A stretch of DNA of 64,000 bases from Onchocerca lupi (taxonomy: Eukaryota > Nematoda > Chromadorea > Rhabditida > Onchocercidae): positions 107,714-171,713 of the forward strand of contig JAOVVO010000094.1 of the NCBI GenBank assembly GCA_028564675.1, in the 5' to 3' direction. Under the pieces are notes generated by a model that was not told where the DNA came from, made no database searches, and worked only from the letters and a program-made list of their open reading frames with translations. Positions 25,601 to 36,669 of this stretch are shown here, in pieces. Position 1 is the stretch's first letter. Each line of letters opens with the position of its first letter. A program made the translations under genes and the position numbers.

Positions 25601-28600
25601 CTAGTGAAATCATTTCCTGAAAATTCAAATGATCAGTTGAGTAATGAAGACAAGGAAAAAAAGGCTAAATTGATCGGAATTGAGAAGATTCAAGTTGGCA
25701 GGGTAAGTTTTTTCTTAAATATCCGGAAGAGAAATAACAACTTTGTGAATGAAATGGATGTGTTAAATTTTTATCCTTACTAAGGAATAGCATAATTGAA
25801 AATTGGAATATCTAGAAAGAAATAGCTGGCAGTAATTATACTTCTTGAGAATTTGTCTTGTCTTAATTTCTGGATAAGAACAATTAACAGAAATAAACAA
25901 TACAAAAAGAAATGTTCAAGGTCAAATTTGGTGTTTATATGCAGTATATTCGCTCGGCAACATTTTCAACATCGCTTCTTTTTCTTTTTCTATTCATATT
26001 TTATGGAATTTTCCAGATGGGACGTGGATTATGGCTGTCTGAATGGTTGTCAAATTATTTAAGATTTTGAAATTATTTGAGGTGTAAAATACTTATGAGG
26101 AAATAGAATAGTTGAAAAAAATGAGTTCTTGAAAAAGCTGTTAGAAATAAATTTATTAGTAATTGATTTGTTGAGCGATTTTGCTATTTTGCTATCTATG
26201 GCTATATTCTATCATTTATCATTGCTTCAATTTGCAAAATTATAATTTTTTCTGGTCAAATGCAAATGAAACGGCGTTAGGCGGCTCAGTGACAAAACAA
26301 TTTTCTCTTGGAGTACATCTTGGAATATATGTTGCTCTTGGCTTCGCTGAAGGTTGGTTTGGAAAAATCTCTTTTTTTCTTAGCATCATAATTGAGATTA
26401 TTTTTTCTACTGGAAATAAGCCTGAAAACCAATAAAAAGAAATCCAGTTAACTGTTGGATTGGAAAATTATTGATAATAATTATTAAACATAGCTGTTAA
26501 GAGAAAAGTACATGCAGTTCAAATATCAATCGCAAATTTTTCAAGGTTTGTGTTTCTTTGGTTCAATGTTATTTTTATTAATAAGTGGACTTCGAGCATC
26601 AGAAAATCTTCACTCACCGTTATTTCACCGTTTGTTGCGTTCAACGATGTCATTTTTTGATATGACACCTATCGGGCGTATTTTGAATAGACTTGGCAAG
26701 GTTTGCAGTCTGTAAAATATATTCTCTGTCTTACTAAATTTGTGATAAAATTTACAAATCCTAATTGAATTTGCATTTGATTAATTGAATATTATATTAA
26801 CAGATTCAGATTGAATTTCATTAAATTTAACTCATTTCTTGCACTATTTTCTTTCGTCATTTTTACTTTTCTGCATTTTTTTTTCTTATTATTTGCTGCC
26901 AAAAAATCCTACCTAAGGTCTAAAACAATTCACATACTTATAAGGGAAGCGGAAAGTTTGAAGTGAAATAAGTAGTAGTTTGTTAATATTCATCTTTCCA
27001 ATTTTTTTCATTTTGATTATTGATTTTTTATAGGATATCGATGTGATTGATCAAGCATTGCCGATGAGTTTTCGTTTTTTCGTTCTCTGCATTCAAAGTG
27101 TTGTGCTAATATTAATTGTAATAGTTATATCAACACCTATTTTTGTTATTGCTATTATACCTCTTGCACTTTTCTACTATTTTTCTTTGGTATGTTTATC
27201 TTGCTTACATAGATTGTTTACTTGTTTTGAATTGAACAAAAAAAATTCTTTTAATTAAAAATTTTCAGCAAATTTCATTTCATTATCATCATTTACAGCA
27301 CTTTTATATTCCAACTTCACGACAGATGAAACGACTGGAAAGTATCAGTCGTTCACCAATTTATCAACATTTTGAAAAAACAATACGCGGGCTTGTATAC
27401 ATAAGAGCATTCGAAAAGGTTAAAAGTCAAGAATACTTTTTGACTGTCCATTTAGTCTAACCAAAACGCTAAAATAATCGCTAATAATGTTATTTCTAAT
27501 TGCTTCCATATATAAAATTAGATATTTCTTCATTGCTGACCGTTCACTTAATATATTTATAAATTGAATAATATGATTATGTTAACTTTGTCATGGATTA
27601 TTTATTGTTTTTTGAAACTTAGTTTGTATAATATTTGCGAAATATTATAAGAACTAAATTTCAGAAAGAAATATGTTTTCCAAATTTTAAAATTTGCTTT
27701 GAAATTAGCCATAATTATTTTTTAGATTGTTTTGACTTTTGTCTATAATCAGCAGTATGATACAGGTGCAAGAATTCTGTGAGTCAATGGAAGCATACGT
27801 TGATCGTTTCACTCGTTGCAAATATTCCAATATTTTATCAGTTCGCTGGTTGGCAGTACGATTAGAATTTATTGGAAATTGTGTCATACTTTGTGCAGCA
27901 CTATTTGCTGTTCTCTCACAACGTTGGGGTAATGCAATAAGTGCGGGAATTGCAGGACTTAGTGTTAGCTACGCTTTAAATGTAAATATTCATAATTTTT
28001 CTTTTTCTTTTTGTTGATGTACATTTCATTTGTATATCTAAAAGTTAGAAATGATTATTGTTATCCTAAAATCCAAGACTTTCCCAATTTGAAAAGACAG
28101 CAATCGCTGCAAACGTAACAATTGAATATCGAAAAAATCTCACAAATCTTTGGGCGATGATAAATTATCATCGTGAAGCATCGCATTGCATTGCAGATTA
28201 CGGAAGTGCTAAATTTTGCTGTACGGTATATCAGTGAATTAGAAATGAACATAGTAGCTGTTGAACGAGTGAAAGAATATGCCGAAACAACAATCGAAGT
28301 TTGTGTTTATATTTCTATCTAAGGATCTTCTGATTTATTGTTTACGATTTAATTTCTGATCAAAAGGAAAAAAGATGTTATTTTTAATTATTAATTGCTC
28401 TCCCATGCATTAAATTATTGCATGCATTCTTGTCTGAGCAGATGATTTCTGAACTGTTGGAAAAATTTTTAGGCAGAATGGAGAGTTGATCAATTCAAGC
28501 CGGTGAAAGATTGGCCATCAAAAGGACAGATATTATTACAAAACTATTCAACGCATTATCATTCTAAGTTTGATTTGGTTTTGCGGGAATTGAACATTTC

Positions 28601-30224
28601 CATTAACCCGACTGAAAAAATTGGTATTGTTGGTCGCACAGGCGCAGGCATGTCTTCCATATATTTCTAACAGTAAAGCATGTGATTGCCAAATATTGTC
28701 ATCTTATAGAAAGTTTTCCATAATGCTTTTGAAGTCACGTGATACAAACTTCATTAGAGAGAAGATAAAATTTTTCTCGACCGCATTTATATATTATCTA
28801 TAAAAATAGTTCCGGTTAGTCTCGAATTTTAGGTAAAAGTTCCTTAGCACTGGCATTGTTCCGAATTATTGAACCTGTCAACGGTACGATTCGTATTGAT
28901 GGCATCGATATTTCAGTTATAGGATTGCATGACCTTCGCTCGAATCTTACAATCATTCCGCAGGTTAGGATCTCTTTGGAAATTAGAAACTAAATAAATA
29001 AAAAAATTTGACAATAATTTTATTAAGTGAAATTATCTTATAATTTATTTCTTTTTAATCTTTTGCTTTAAAAGTGTGCAGTTTGTTTTACTGCAATTTA
29101 ACATGGCTTAAAATTTCATTTTTGACAGCTCTAACCGAAGAAAACATAATTTCAGGATCCTGTCATATTTTCTGGAACACTTCGATTTAATTTGGATCCA
29201 TTTCATAATTATTCTGATCAGGAAATATGGGCAGCTCTGGAGTTGGCACACTTGAAAACATTCGTATCAAGTCTTGCTAAAGGCTAGTTATTAAAATCTT
29301 GCAGTAGCTTTTCTTGGTCCTGATCTTTGACACATTAGCATTGAATTTGCAAAATTGATGGTGATTCATTAAAAATCCTTTTTTTTTTCATTTTATTTGT
29401 TGGTTGTTTTGTTTTTAAGCATTTGTTGGTTGTTTTTAAGCATTATAGAAAAAGTGATCATTGATTATTCAGAAAAAAAAATTTAAAAAAACATTGACTA
29501 GTTTTGATGTTTTTGGAAATTCTTTTGTTTTTGAACTACAAAAATGTTTGAATATTTTGGAACTTGAGCATAACCTTTAAAGTAATATATTATTACAAAA
29601 AGCACCTTATATAAAAATTCTTTTGTAGGTCTGGAATATCGGATCTGCGAGGGAGGCGAAGACATCAGTGTTGGACAACGACAACTCATTTGTCTGACTC
29701 GTGCACTTCTTCGCAAAAGCAAAGTTTTGGTGTTAGATGAAGCAACAGCTGCTGTAGATCTAGCAACCGATTCACTGATTCAGGAGACGATTCGTCGTGA
29801 ATTCCATGATTCAACTGTGCTAACCATTGCACATCGTTTGAATACCATAATGGATTATGACAGGCACGTCATTTATCTTAAACAAGTGAATAAAAGTGTA
29901 AAGCTTTTATCAAGTCTTAATAATCATTTTGTTGATTATCACGAAATTTTTACAATCTCTCACTTCTCCATTTGCTTTCTACTTTTCATAAAATTTTTCA
30001 TAGAAATTTTTAGCTGCGAAAGTAGTAATATTAATGTTTAATTCAGTTTAAGTTTGAAATTTTATAGTTTTCTTTCATCTTTATTCAAGCTGTATTTCTC
30101 CTTTTTCAGAATAATAGTCCTTGAAAATGGTTCAGTACGGGAATTTGATTCACCACAGAATTTGCTCGCCAATCATTCTTCAGTCTTTTACTCCATGGCA
30201 TGTGATGCTCAAATTATTCGTTAA
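13261..30224 (+). CDS. ABCC/MRP-type multidrug resistance transporter, 32 exons
   Basis: ATP-driven membrane exporter of organic anions and conjugates. Exons: 13261-13476, 13730-13846, 13980-14120, 14336-14467, 14983-15166, 15440-15509, 15576-15704, 16024-16201, 16385-16516, 16821-16943, 17065-17268, 20079-20225, 20454-20541, 20716-20880, 21543-21757, 23221-23355, 23713-23812, 24606-24776, 25092-25152, 25540-25702, 25921-26045, 26255-26352, 26546-26700, 27034-27189, 27299-27418, 27766-27981, 28197-28298, 28473-28647, 28833-28963, 29156-29282, 29629-29863, 30110-30224. All joins keep phase and give 1541 codons, the usual MRP1-class length. Domain order: TMD0 (about 1-200), linker, TMD1 (TLRLSNSARKTKTVGEIVNL), NBD1 (Walker A GKVGNGKSS near 665, LSGGQ near 750, LLDDP), acidic linker, TMD2 (FFDMTPIGRILNR), NBD2 (GRTGAGKSS near 1335, SVGQRQ, VLDEAT). 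Catalytic motifs are intact. Start chosen at the ATG of the TMD0 exon. Confidence 0.95.
17512..19511 (-). mobile_element. Non-autonomous Helitron in ABCC intron 11
   Basis: Exactly 2000 bp from A|CTAG (17512) to GA (19511). Read on the minus strand it starts with TC and ends with a hairpin (stem CTACG 17525-17529, CGTAG 17535-17539, 5-base loop) about 10 bases before the terminal CTAG, the standard Helitron 3' signature. An inverted copy of the 5'-terminal 18 bases (consensus TCTATAGAAATAAAAATG) lies just inside the 3' end. Internal sequence matches the composite at 4.4-8.5 kb but lacks a helicase frame. Confidence 0.85.
19512..19910 (-). mobile_element. Short Helitron abutting the previous one head to tail
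   Basis: 399 bp copy in the same intron and orientation. Its CTAG terminus at 19512 directly follows the terminal GA of its neighbour, and its own 5' terminus (GA|T) is at 19910. It therefore occupies the exact A/T junction at the neighbour's 5' end. It keeps the 5' subterminal region and the inverted copy near the 3' end, with most of the interior missing. Confidence 0.8.
20578..20622. repeat. 22 bp tandem repeat, two copies
   Basis: AAAGAAATGGATTAAAAAAG with two further bases is repeated twice in tandem within ABCC intron 13. Confidence 0.7.
21786..23147 (-). mobile_element. Helitron in ABCC intron 15 with long hairpin
   Basis: Boundaries A|CCAG (21786; minus-strand 3' end CTGG) and GA|T (23147). 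Just inside the 3' end is a 10-base stem, GCCATGTGTT (21799-21808) against AACACGTGGC (21817-21826), perfect except one G-T pair. Minus-strand 22246-21953 retains an N-terminal fragment of the PIF1 helicase (DYTAKIYNGELMIEDLYLEI; NQLGMPFSNRSAAASF). The insertion begins about 28 bases after the exon 15 donor, so it sits very close to a splice site without destroying it. Confidence 0.8.
25241..25412. repeat. Tandem duplication of ~102 bp in ABCC intron 19
   Basis: Two copies, offset 102 bp, of a tract containing TTTTTCATTGCTGTTTG and GATACAACTTTT. The piece between them (25315-25347) reads YEEEYDVEEV and resembles the start of exon 19 (EYEEAYDIEEV), suggesting the exon edge was copied into the intron. 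Confidence 0.6.
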
Positions 30225-31586
30225 ATTTTTATTTTTTTTTACAAATGTTAACATTGAAGGAATTTTATAATGCACTTTAGTTAATATTACTTATCTTCTT
30301 CATTTCCTCAAAATTATACGCTCTATTTAGATTATGCATGTTGGCCCATTCAATGCTCATTCATTTGTATTCAGTATTATTCGTATGCAACTGTATTTAA
30401 CTAAATGATAAAATTTGTCCATCACCAGAATTTGCAAATGTTATATTTCTTCGAATTGTGGTGCCTTTGAGTAATCTTTCAATTGAAAAGAAAAAAATTT
30501 GCGTTGTGATTACTCTATATCAGTCAGAGACTATCTTTGGAAGGAGCAAGATAGATAATGAAGCTGAGCTTTCTTCAACTTTTACCGATGAACATTACTT
30601 TGATTTGACGTGAAAAAATAATCTTCTGGCACGACATAATTTGGGACTGAAAATAATTCATTTAATAGTATTCGTTGAAATCGAAGAACAAGATGGGATT
30701 CAACAAATGTTCCAATTATGCACTGTTTCACATTTGATTGTTTGATTAAATAAAAATGATGCACATTTGCATAATTTTCCTACAGATCCAAAGAAAAAAA
30801 AAGTTTTGAAGCCTTTTCGTCAAAAAAAAAAAAAATTGAGATATTGAACAAAGTTTGAGAAAATTGGAGCAAAGTATTCAAGATAATCTCAACATGCGCA
30901 AAACATGATTAATTACTGTGGAACAACACTAAAATTATATAGTCTTCAGATATTGGAAAAGATCGATATAATTTTAACATAAATGTATTCAAATAATCAA
31001 ATTATTGTATTGTAAAAATATTTCTCACATTCATTACTCAAGATTCATTTAAATAAATGCTACCATATCTAATGCAACTTTCATTTCTGTTTGTGATTAC
31101 CCAGCTTTGTCTTCAAAAAACTAATTCACATGCAAATGCTTCTGATCTTATAATCTAGCTTATGTACAATGTTGGGAATATGGTACAAAAACGCTTACTA
31201 TAAAAGAATTGCTATCAGTTGGAATGAAGAAGTTTTGGCTCAGAACTGATTTACATTACGGGGAGAGCTATGCGCCTTCATTTCTAATCTAACATATATT
31301 CACCATCATACAATCTCCCAGAAAATATCTCTACTATTTTCCCAACAAATAAGTTTGGTGTTTTTTCGCAGTATTTTTAACCAAATTATGTAAGAGATGA
31401 ATGATTCAAATTAACTGTGCGCTAATCACAAAATCAAAGTAAGTGAATTTATTGTGAAAGAAATGATAATTTAGCGAAATCAGAGAGAAAGTCAAAATTA
31501 AAAATAATGATATGTGAAGTGGGCAATTTTATCATCAATTTTATCATCCCATTAATTTCTCCGAGTTGTTGTTGATATTGGTGTAT
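30225..31586. other. Intergenic between two converging genes
   Basis: 1.36 kb between the stop codons of the ABC transporter (plus) and the Gln/Asn-rich gene (minus). Only 3'-UTR-like AT-rich sequence with A and T runs; no coding-like frame or repeat of note. Confidence 0.5.
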
Positions 31587-34500
31587 TTATTTGGCGAAAC
31601 TTTCATCTATACTGGCAAACTGTAGCGATGGCTCATCAACTTGAAATAGTATTGGATTTGATAATCCTCTACTAATATCGTTTATTGGTCCTGACTGCTG
31701 AAATGTTTTCTGGAAAAAAAAAGTACAGGAAAATTTAATAGTGTTACAAGGATAATATTTTGATTTTAAAAACGATATTCTTCTGTACTCAGTTGCATGT
31801 GATATGAAAAATAATGTCTTAGTATCAAGAATAATGTCTTCGTTGCTGTTAATTCAGCTTTTTTATCCACAAAAATATTTTACAAACCTCAGTAACTGTG
31901 ATTTTATTAGGATCATCATCAACCATTTTCATGCTTTTGTTGCTGTCACTTAAGCCACTCTCAACCGGATGAATCGATAGTTGTGATGGTTCTTGATGCA
32001 GCAATTGAAGTTGCTGTTGTTTATCATTCTGGAAATGAATAATCACAAAACCAGAAATTGTATGTAACTTTCGACTCATCAATATTTGTTTTATAAATAC
32101 AATATGTATAAAAATTTCCATTTCCATCAGGCCATTACTTTATACTGAGCAATCGATATGGCTGTTTTTATATAGTAGAGCTTTTAGTGTTAATGCCATA
32201 CTATATTTACTATTGATCCGATTGATCCAACTAGAAGATTGGAATTTTCAGTTTTTTTCCAATTTTCATTGTTAAAATGAAATGGTGCAATTGCCCGAAG
32301 TGCATTATCATTTGGTTCACTGCGAGAAATCGGTAAGTTTGCACTTTGCTGAAAAACTTCGCTTGGCACTGCGTTGGTCTGCTGCTGAATCTGCTGCAAT
32401 CGAAACAATACCTTTCAATATTTCTGCTTTATGTGTAAAATTTGCGATGAAGCTGACGTAACTTATCACTAAGTAATACCTCCGGTTGATTACGGAATGG
32501 CTGTTCTATTTGCGATTGTTGCTTCTGCTGGTGATCCTGAGTCGATAGAGGTTTAATTTGATGCTCTAGGATTGTTTGGCTTTGCAGCGAATCCATCACC
32601 TGCAAAAAACGAACTAAGATTCCTTAAAATTTTTGCAAGCGTGGAAATAATTTAAACGATAATTAGCATGTTAAATCTTAAAAATACTCTGCAAAGCGGA
32701 ACTTATCAAATAGCGGGAAAAAAAAAAGATACTTGAGATTGCTGTTCTTGATGCTCCTGCTCCTGTTGTTTAGGACTTTGATTTTGAACCTGATATGAAA
32801 AACCAGGTTCTATCACTTCAAGTGATTGGCTAACAGCGGTATTCGCAATTAGTTGCTGCTGTGTTCGCTGGTTATTGATGTGCCATTGATTGTAGGGTGG
32901 CATCCAATGATCATTTGCATTGTTATTGGGAATATAGTTGTTAAGATTATCACTAAGCAAAATAGCTTGGCTCATTCGTCCGTCCAAATTATCTAGAATA
33001 TTTGCCTGAAAATGACTTCTCTTTTTTTTCTCCATTAAGTAGTTTGATGAACTTCACTAAAATAATCGATGCATATTTAAAAATATTTCTCTTAAATGTT
33101 AATTATAGCAGTAATTTTCCTCTCTATAATAACAGTGGTTGATTTCTTCATTAAAATAATTTGCAATAATAACGACCCTTTTTAACTGCTTGTTGAGGAG
33201 GAAATTTCAAATAAATCATTTGCTAGTGTCATTTTAAAGAAATATGAATGCGGCCGGAAGGAATGCGTGATTCAGAAAGCTTATCTCACAAGAAAGACTT
33301 ATTAGACAAGCAACAACTTAGTTATTCATTGAATCATATTGCATGAACTTTTGTTGACCAGTCTATTTGTAAAAAGTTTTCCCACTAAAATGCTACTTAA
33401 ATCGAGCTCCTGTTAGGATTATTGCTAGTGAATGTTCAGAATGGGTTACTCTCTGCATGTTCCAGTCATTATTGTTCCGATGTTGATTCTGATTCATGCT
33501 TGTTTGAGGATTCTGATATCCTTGATATTCTTGCCACCCATTTTGTGGCCATTGATTCTGATTCTGAATACCATTCTGCCAATTGGCTCCCATCTGAGCA
33601 TTATCTTGCCAATGGTTGCCAGCTTCCCATGGAATAACAGGATTCGGTTGTATTTGTTGCACTACAGGTGTAGCCAAATACTGCTGACTTTGCCAGACAG
33701 CAACTTTCTCGTTATTTTTGTTGTAGGCTGGATTAGGCCAAGGCCACTGCCAGAAGCTACTCGACTGTTTTTGTTTGTTAATCTGTTGGCCGAAGTCAAA
33801 CGGATGAAAAGCATTGCTCCAAGCTATATTATTGTTGATGTTATCCCATGTAGCAGGTAATAGTTCTAGTTGCTGTGCTTGCAAAAATGGTCCCAGTAAG
33901 AGTATTGATTCACTCTTAGCCATATTATCCTGCTGTGATCCGACGAATTGATTTCCCGATATCTGGCTGAAAAATATAAAATTAGAGCATTGGTTTTGAT
34001 TCATTGATTCCCATTACTGGCTTCGAAAACTTTTTCAACGACTTTATTGCGCACTATGAAATATTATAATTTCAGAAATCGACTTCACTTCACATTATTA
34101 AAATGATATTTTACTGTCATTTCTTATTTCTTCAAATTTGGAAAATTTTGTTCATACTTTTCATTATTGTCACCCGCATTCCAATGCAATAGATTATCCA
34201 ACAGAATTGGATGGGAAGATGCTGCCATAAATTCAGTCGGTGGTGGTTCCTTTATTACTGGTTGAAGTTGATTTTCATTTAATTTGTCGAGCAACTAAAA
34301 TGGTCTAATCCAAACAATTATCGATATTTGCGAAAATTGCTTATTATATAAAGTTGGATTCAATGTAATTTTGCAAAATTTTGTAATATCTTAAAACTGA
34401 AATCACGATTAAATGGAAGTCGGCGTTATATACATCGTAAAAGCGTACAGTAAATGTAATAAAACGATTAGTAATTGTTGTAAACAGGAGTCGTTTTTAT

Positions 34501-35173
34501 TGAAGTAGGCATAACTTTCACCTGATTCGGTTCGAAGGAATCCGTTTGCAGCACCTTCACCTGCATGACGCCTTCAATGCCAGATTTTTCCGCTTGCTCC
34601 TTGATTTTTGGAATAATTTTGCGCAGGAAATCAAAACGAGAATCCTAGAATTGCGAAAAAAGAAAAGTGTATTTTAATTCTAGCTATTAAAATATCTTTA
34701 AATCATCAATTTTTTTATTCTCTCAACAATTTTTAATATCATTTCGAATAATTGTTGTACTGAAAGCATAATCTAATCGAAATCAAATAACAAATGCCAA
34801 TAATCAGAAATGAGTTGATGCTTTGAAAATTGGCACTGTTTGGGTGAATTTTGGTGGCAAAGACTAAACTGATCGAGAATCTTGGCATATTTCAGAGCAC
34901 TTCATTTTATAATGAACTGTAAGGAAGAATGGAACCTACTACAATTTGCGGTAGGTCAACTGAAGGTTGTGCTATTGATGTGATGGATGTAGCCTGCTCA
35001 ATTGTTTGAGGTTGTTCTGCATGAATTGCTAATGCTGCTGGTGCTGTTTCATGATTTGAACTTTCGAAAATTCTTGGAAATCTACAAAATCGATACTGAT
35101 GAAGTTGTACTTGTATTGCATTTACTGCATTTTGCTTGGATCTTATTTTTCTCAGACCTTCTTCCTTCATTCT
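31587..35173 (-). CDS. Gln/Asn-rich low-complexity protein, about 614 residues
   Basis: Nine exons on the minus strand, in transcript order: 35173-34943, 34644-34522, 34294-34158, 33966-33450, 33005-32733, 32599-32480, 32393-32211, 32028-31888, 31709-31587. All joins keep phase and end at TAA (31587-31589). The product is rich in Q, N, P and W (for example NQNQWPQNGWQEYQG; QQEQEHQEQQSQ), like nematode prion-like Q/N-rich proteins. The only ordered-looking part is DSRFDFLRKIIPKIKEQAEK near residues 77-96. It faintly recalls the FDFLxxIVP tail after the histone fold of NF-YC and DRAP1, both of which have Gln-rich tails; no histone fold was found upstream. The first Met (35170) lies 3 bases after a TTTTTTTAG acceptor, which could be a trans-splice site or an internal exon edge. 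Function unknown. Confidence 0.7.
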
Positions 35174-35380
35174 CTAAAAAAAGTATCTCAGTTGGGTATT
35201 ATTCGATTGACTGATTCAAAAAAGTCTAAAAATATTTAATTAAAGAACTTATTTTTAAATCCATAAATTAGACTATGCTATATTTCTGTAAGAGAAATGT
35301 CAAGAAAATTGTGGAAAGGTCCTTTTTTTCTGTTTATGAGATCTTTTCATGATAGCACACCATTTTTATAAAACTGTTAC

Positions 35381-35463
35381 CGTTGTGGATAGAATGATTG
35401 AATTATACGAGCACTCTTACAGTCATTGCATCCTATTGCCATTCGGTGTTTCAATTCAAACCT
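35381..35463 (-). other. Coding-like short exon with a CxxC motif
   Basis: After an AATTTAG acceptor the minus strand reads FELKHRMAIGCNDCKSARII and then QSFYPQR before TAA, with a possible GTAACA donor just ahead of the stop. Its phase does not fit the next downstream exon (35173). It could be an alternative 5' exon of the Gln/Asn-rich gene, a short upstream reading frame, or chance. Confidence 0.25.
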
Positions 35464-35853
35464 AAATTTGAAAATTTTTGAAAATGAAAATTTCTTTGAT
35501 TTTCCCAATTTCCATTAAAATTAGAATAAAAAAGTTTGGAGTATAACTAAAAAACAATTCAAGTAAGTATTGAAGTAAAACTGATTAACTGCAACTATTA
35601 ATACTTCGTATAAATTACCAAATGGAGTAATTCCAAAAGGCTTTTAAAAATTATCGATAGATATTATATATTTTCAAAATATCGGAACGCTAGTTTCAAA
35701 CTTCCAGAAATATTTCTTAAATGTCATATCAAATTAATGCCGAAAAAAAGATGTCAATTTTTGTAATTTCTAGAAATCTATTATAATGGTCCCTTTTATA
35801 TTTTCATTGTTTTCCCAAACCTACATTTCAAACAAATGTGGTAATTAGAGAAA

Positions 35854-36669
35854 TTACCATGGTATCTCGAAATCATTGGGTATTCTGTAGAAAATCAATT
35901 TGGTGATAATAATTGCAAACACAAGGATAAACGATAGCGTTCCCAAACACACGAGATAATTCTGAAAATTAAGATTGGATAGCACCTTATTCAAATCTCA
36001 AATGTTAATTTGGGAATTAATTAATCAACAAGATGACATTTCAACAGCATCTATTGGCGACACAACATTGTGAAACAAAAACAATTCTTGAAAAAAATTA
36101 ATGTCAATTTAATTTAATTCTAAAACAACAATATAAGTTAAAAAAAAAAAAAGTCTGAGAAATAAGTGCATGAAGGATTAGACATGCTACATCAGGAAAC
36201 TTGATGGATGGCCTATGTCTTATTAAATGATCTAAATGATCGATCATTCGATCATATAAATCAACTGACATATTGATATCACACAGAATAAGTCTTTAAA
36301 TTTGGAAAAAGATTCTGCAAAAAGTCATAAACATAGCTGAGATACTGAAGAGATAAGAAAATAGGCACAAATTTTTGATTAAGTGTAAAACTAAACAAAT
36401 ATTTCTGATATTTATTGAGATTGAGACTATTCTTGCTTTAATTTTTTGCATTCCTAGTTTTTTGTAAAATTATTTTGCGACCCTTTATCATCCATTTTTC
36501 GATTTTTTTCTAATCGATAAATATCTTGCATAACCGATAAAATCTCCATAGAATCGTTTACTTTATATGAAGTTCGTTTCTTTTCGAGAGTAATAATGGG
36601 TGTTGTTGTCAATGTAGCTGCTCCATCGGGAGATACTGGATTATCTTTTATCGGTGATTTTTCATCCAT
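35854..36669 (-). CDS. Small single-pass membrane protein, about 80 residues
   Basis: Two exons: 36669-36535 (45 codons, ATG at 36669) and 35961-35854 (35 codons plus stop), joined in phase 0. The N-terminal half is hydrophilic (MDEKSPIKDNPVSPDG; TLEKKRTSYKVNDS). The second exon is one hydrophobic helix (NYLVCLGTLSFILVFAIIIT) followed by a short charged tail ending in DFEIPW. The predicted start is 5 bases after a TTTACAG acceptor, suggesting trans-splicing; an earlier ATG at 36690 is also usable. The donor (GTTATG) is weak, and without splicing exon 1 reads on to a stop at 36454. I do not recognise a family. Confidence 0.5.

Noticed and set aside
33393..33860. Plus-strand frames of 71 and 142 codons
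   Set aside because: Antisense shadows of the Gln/Asn-rich exon 33450-33966.
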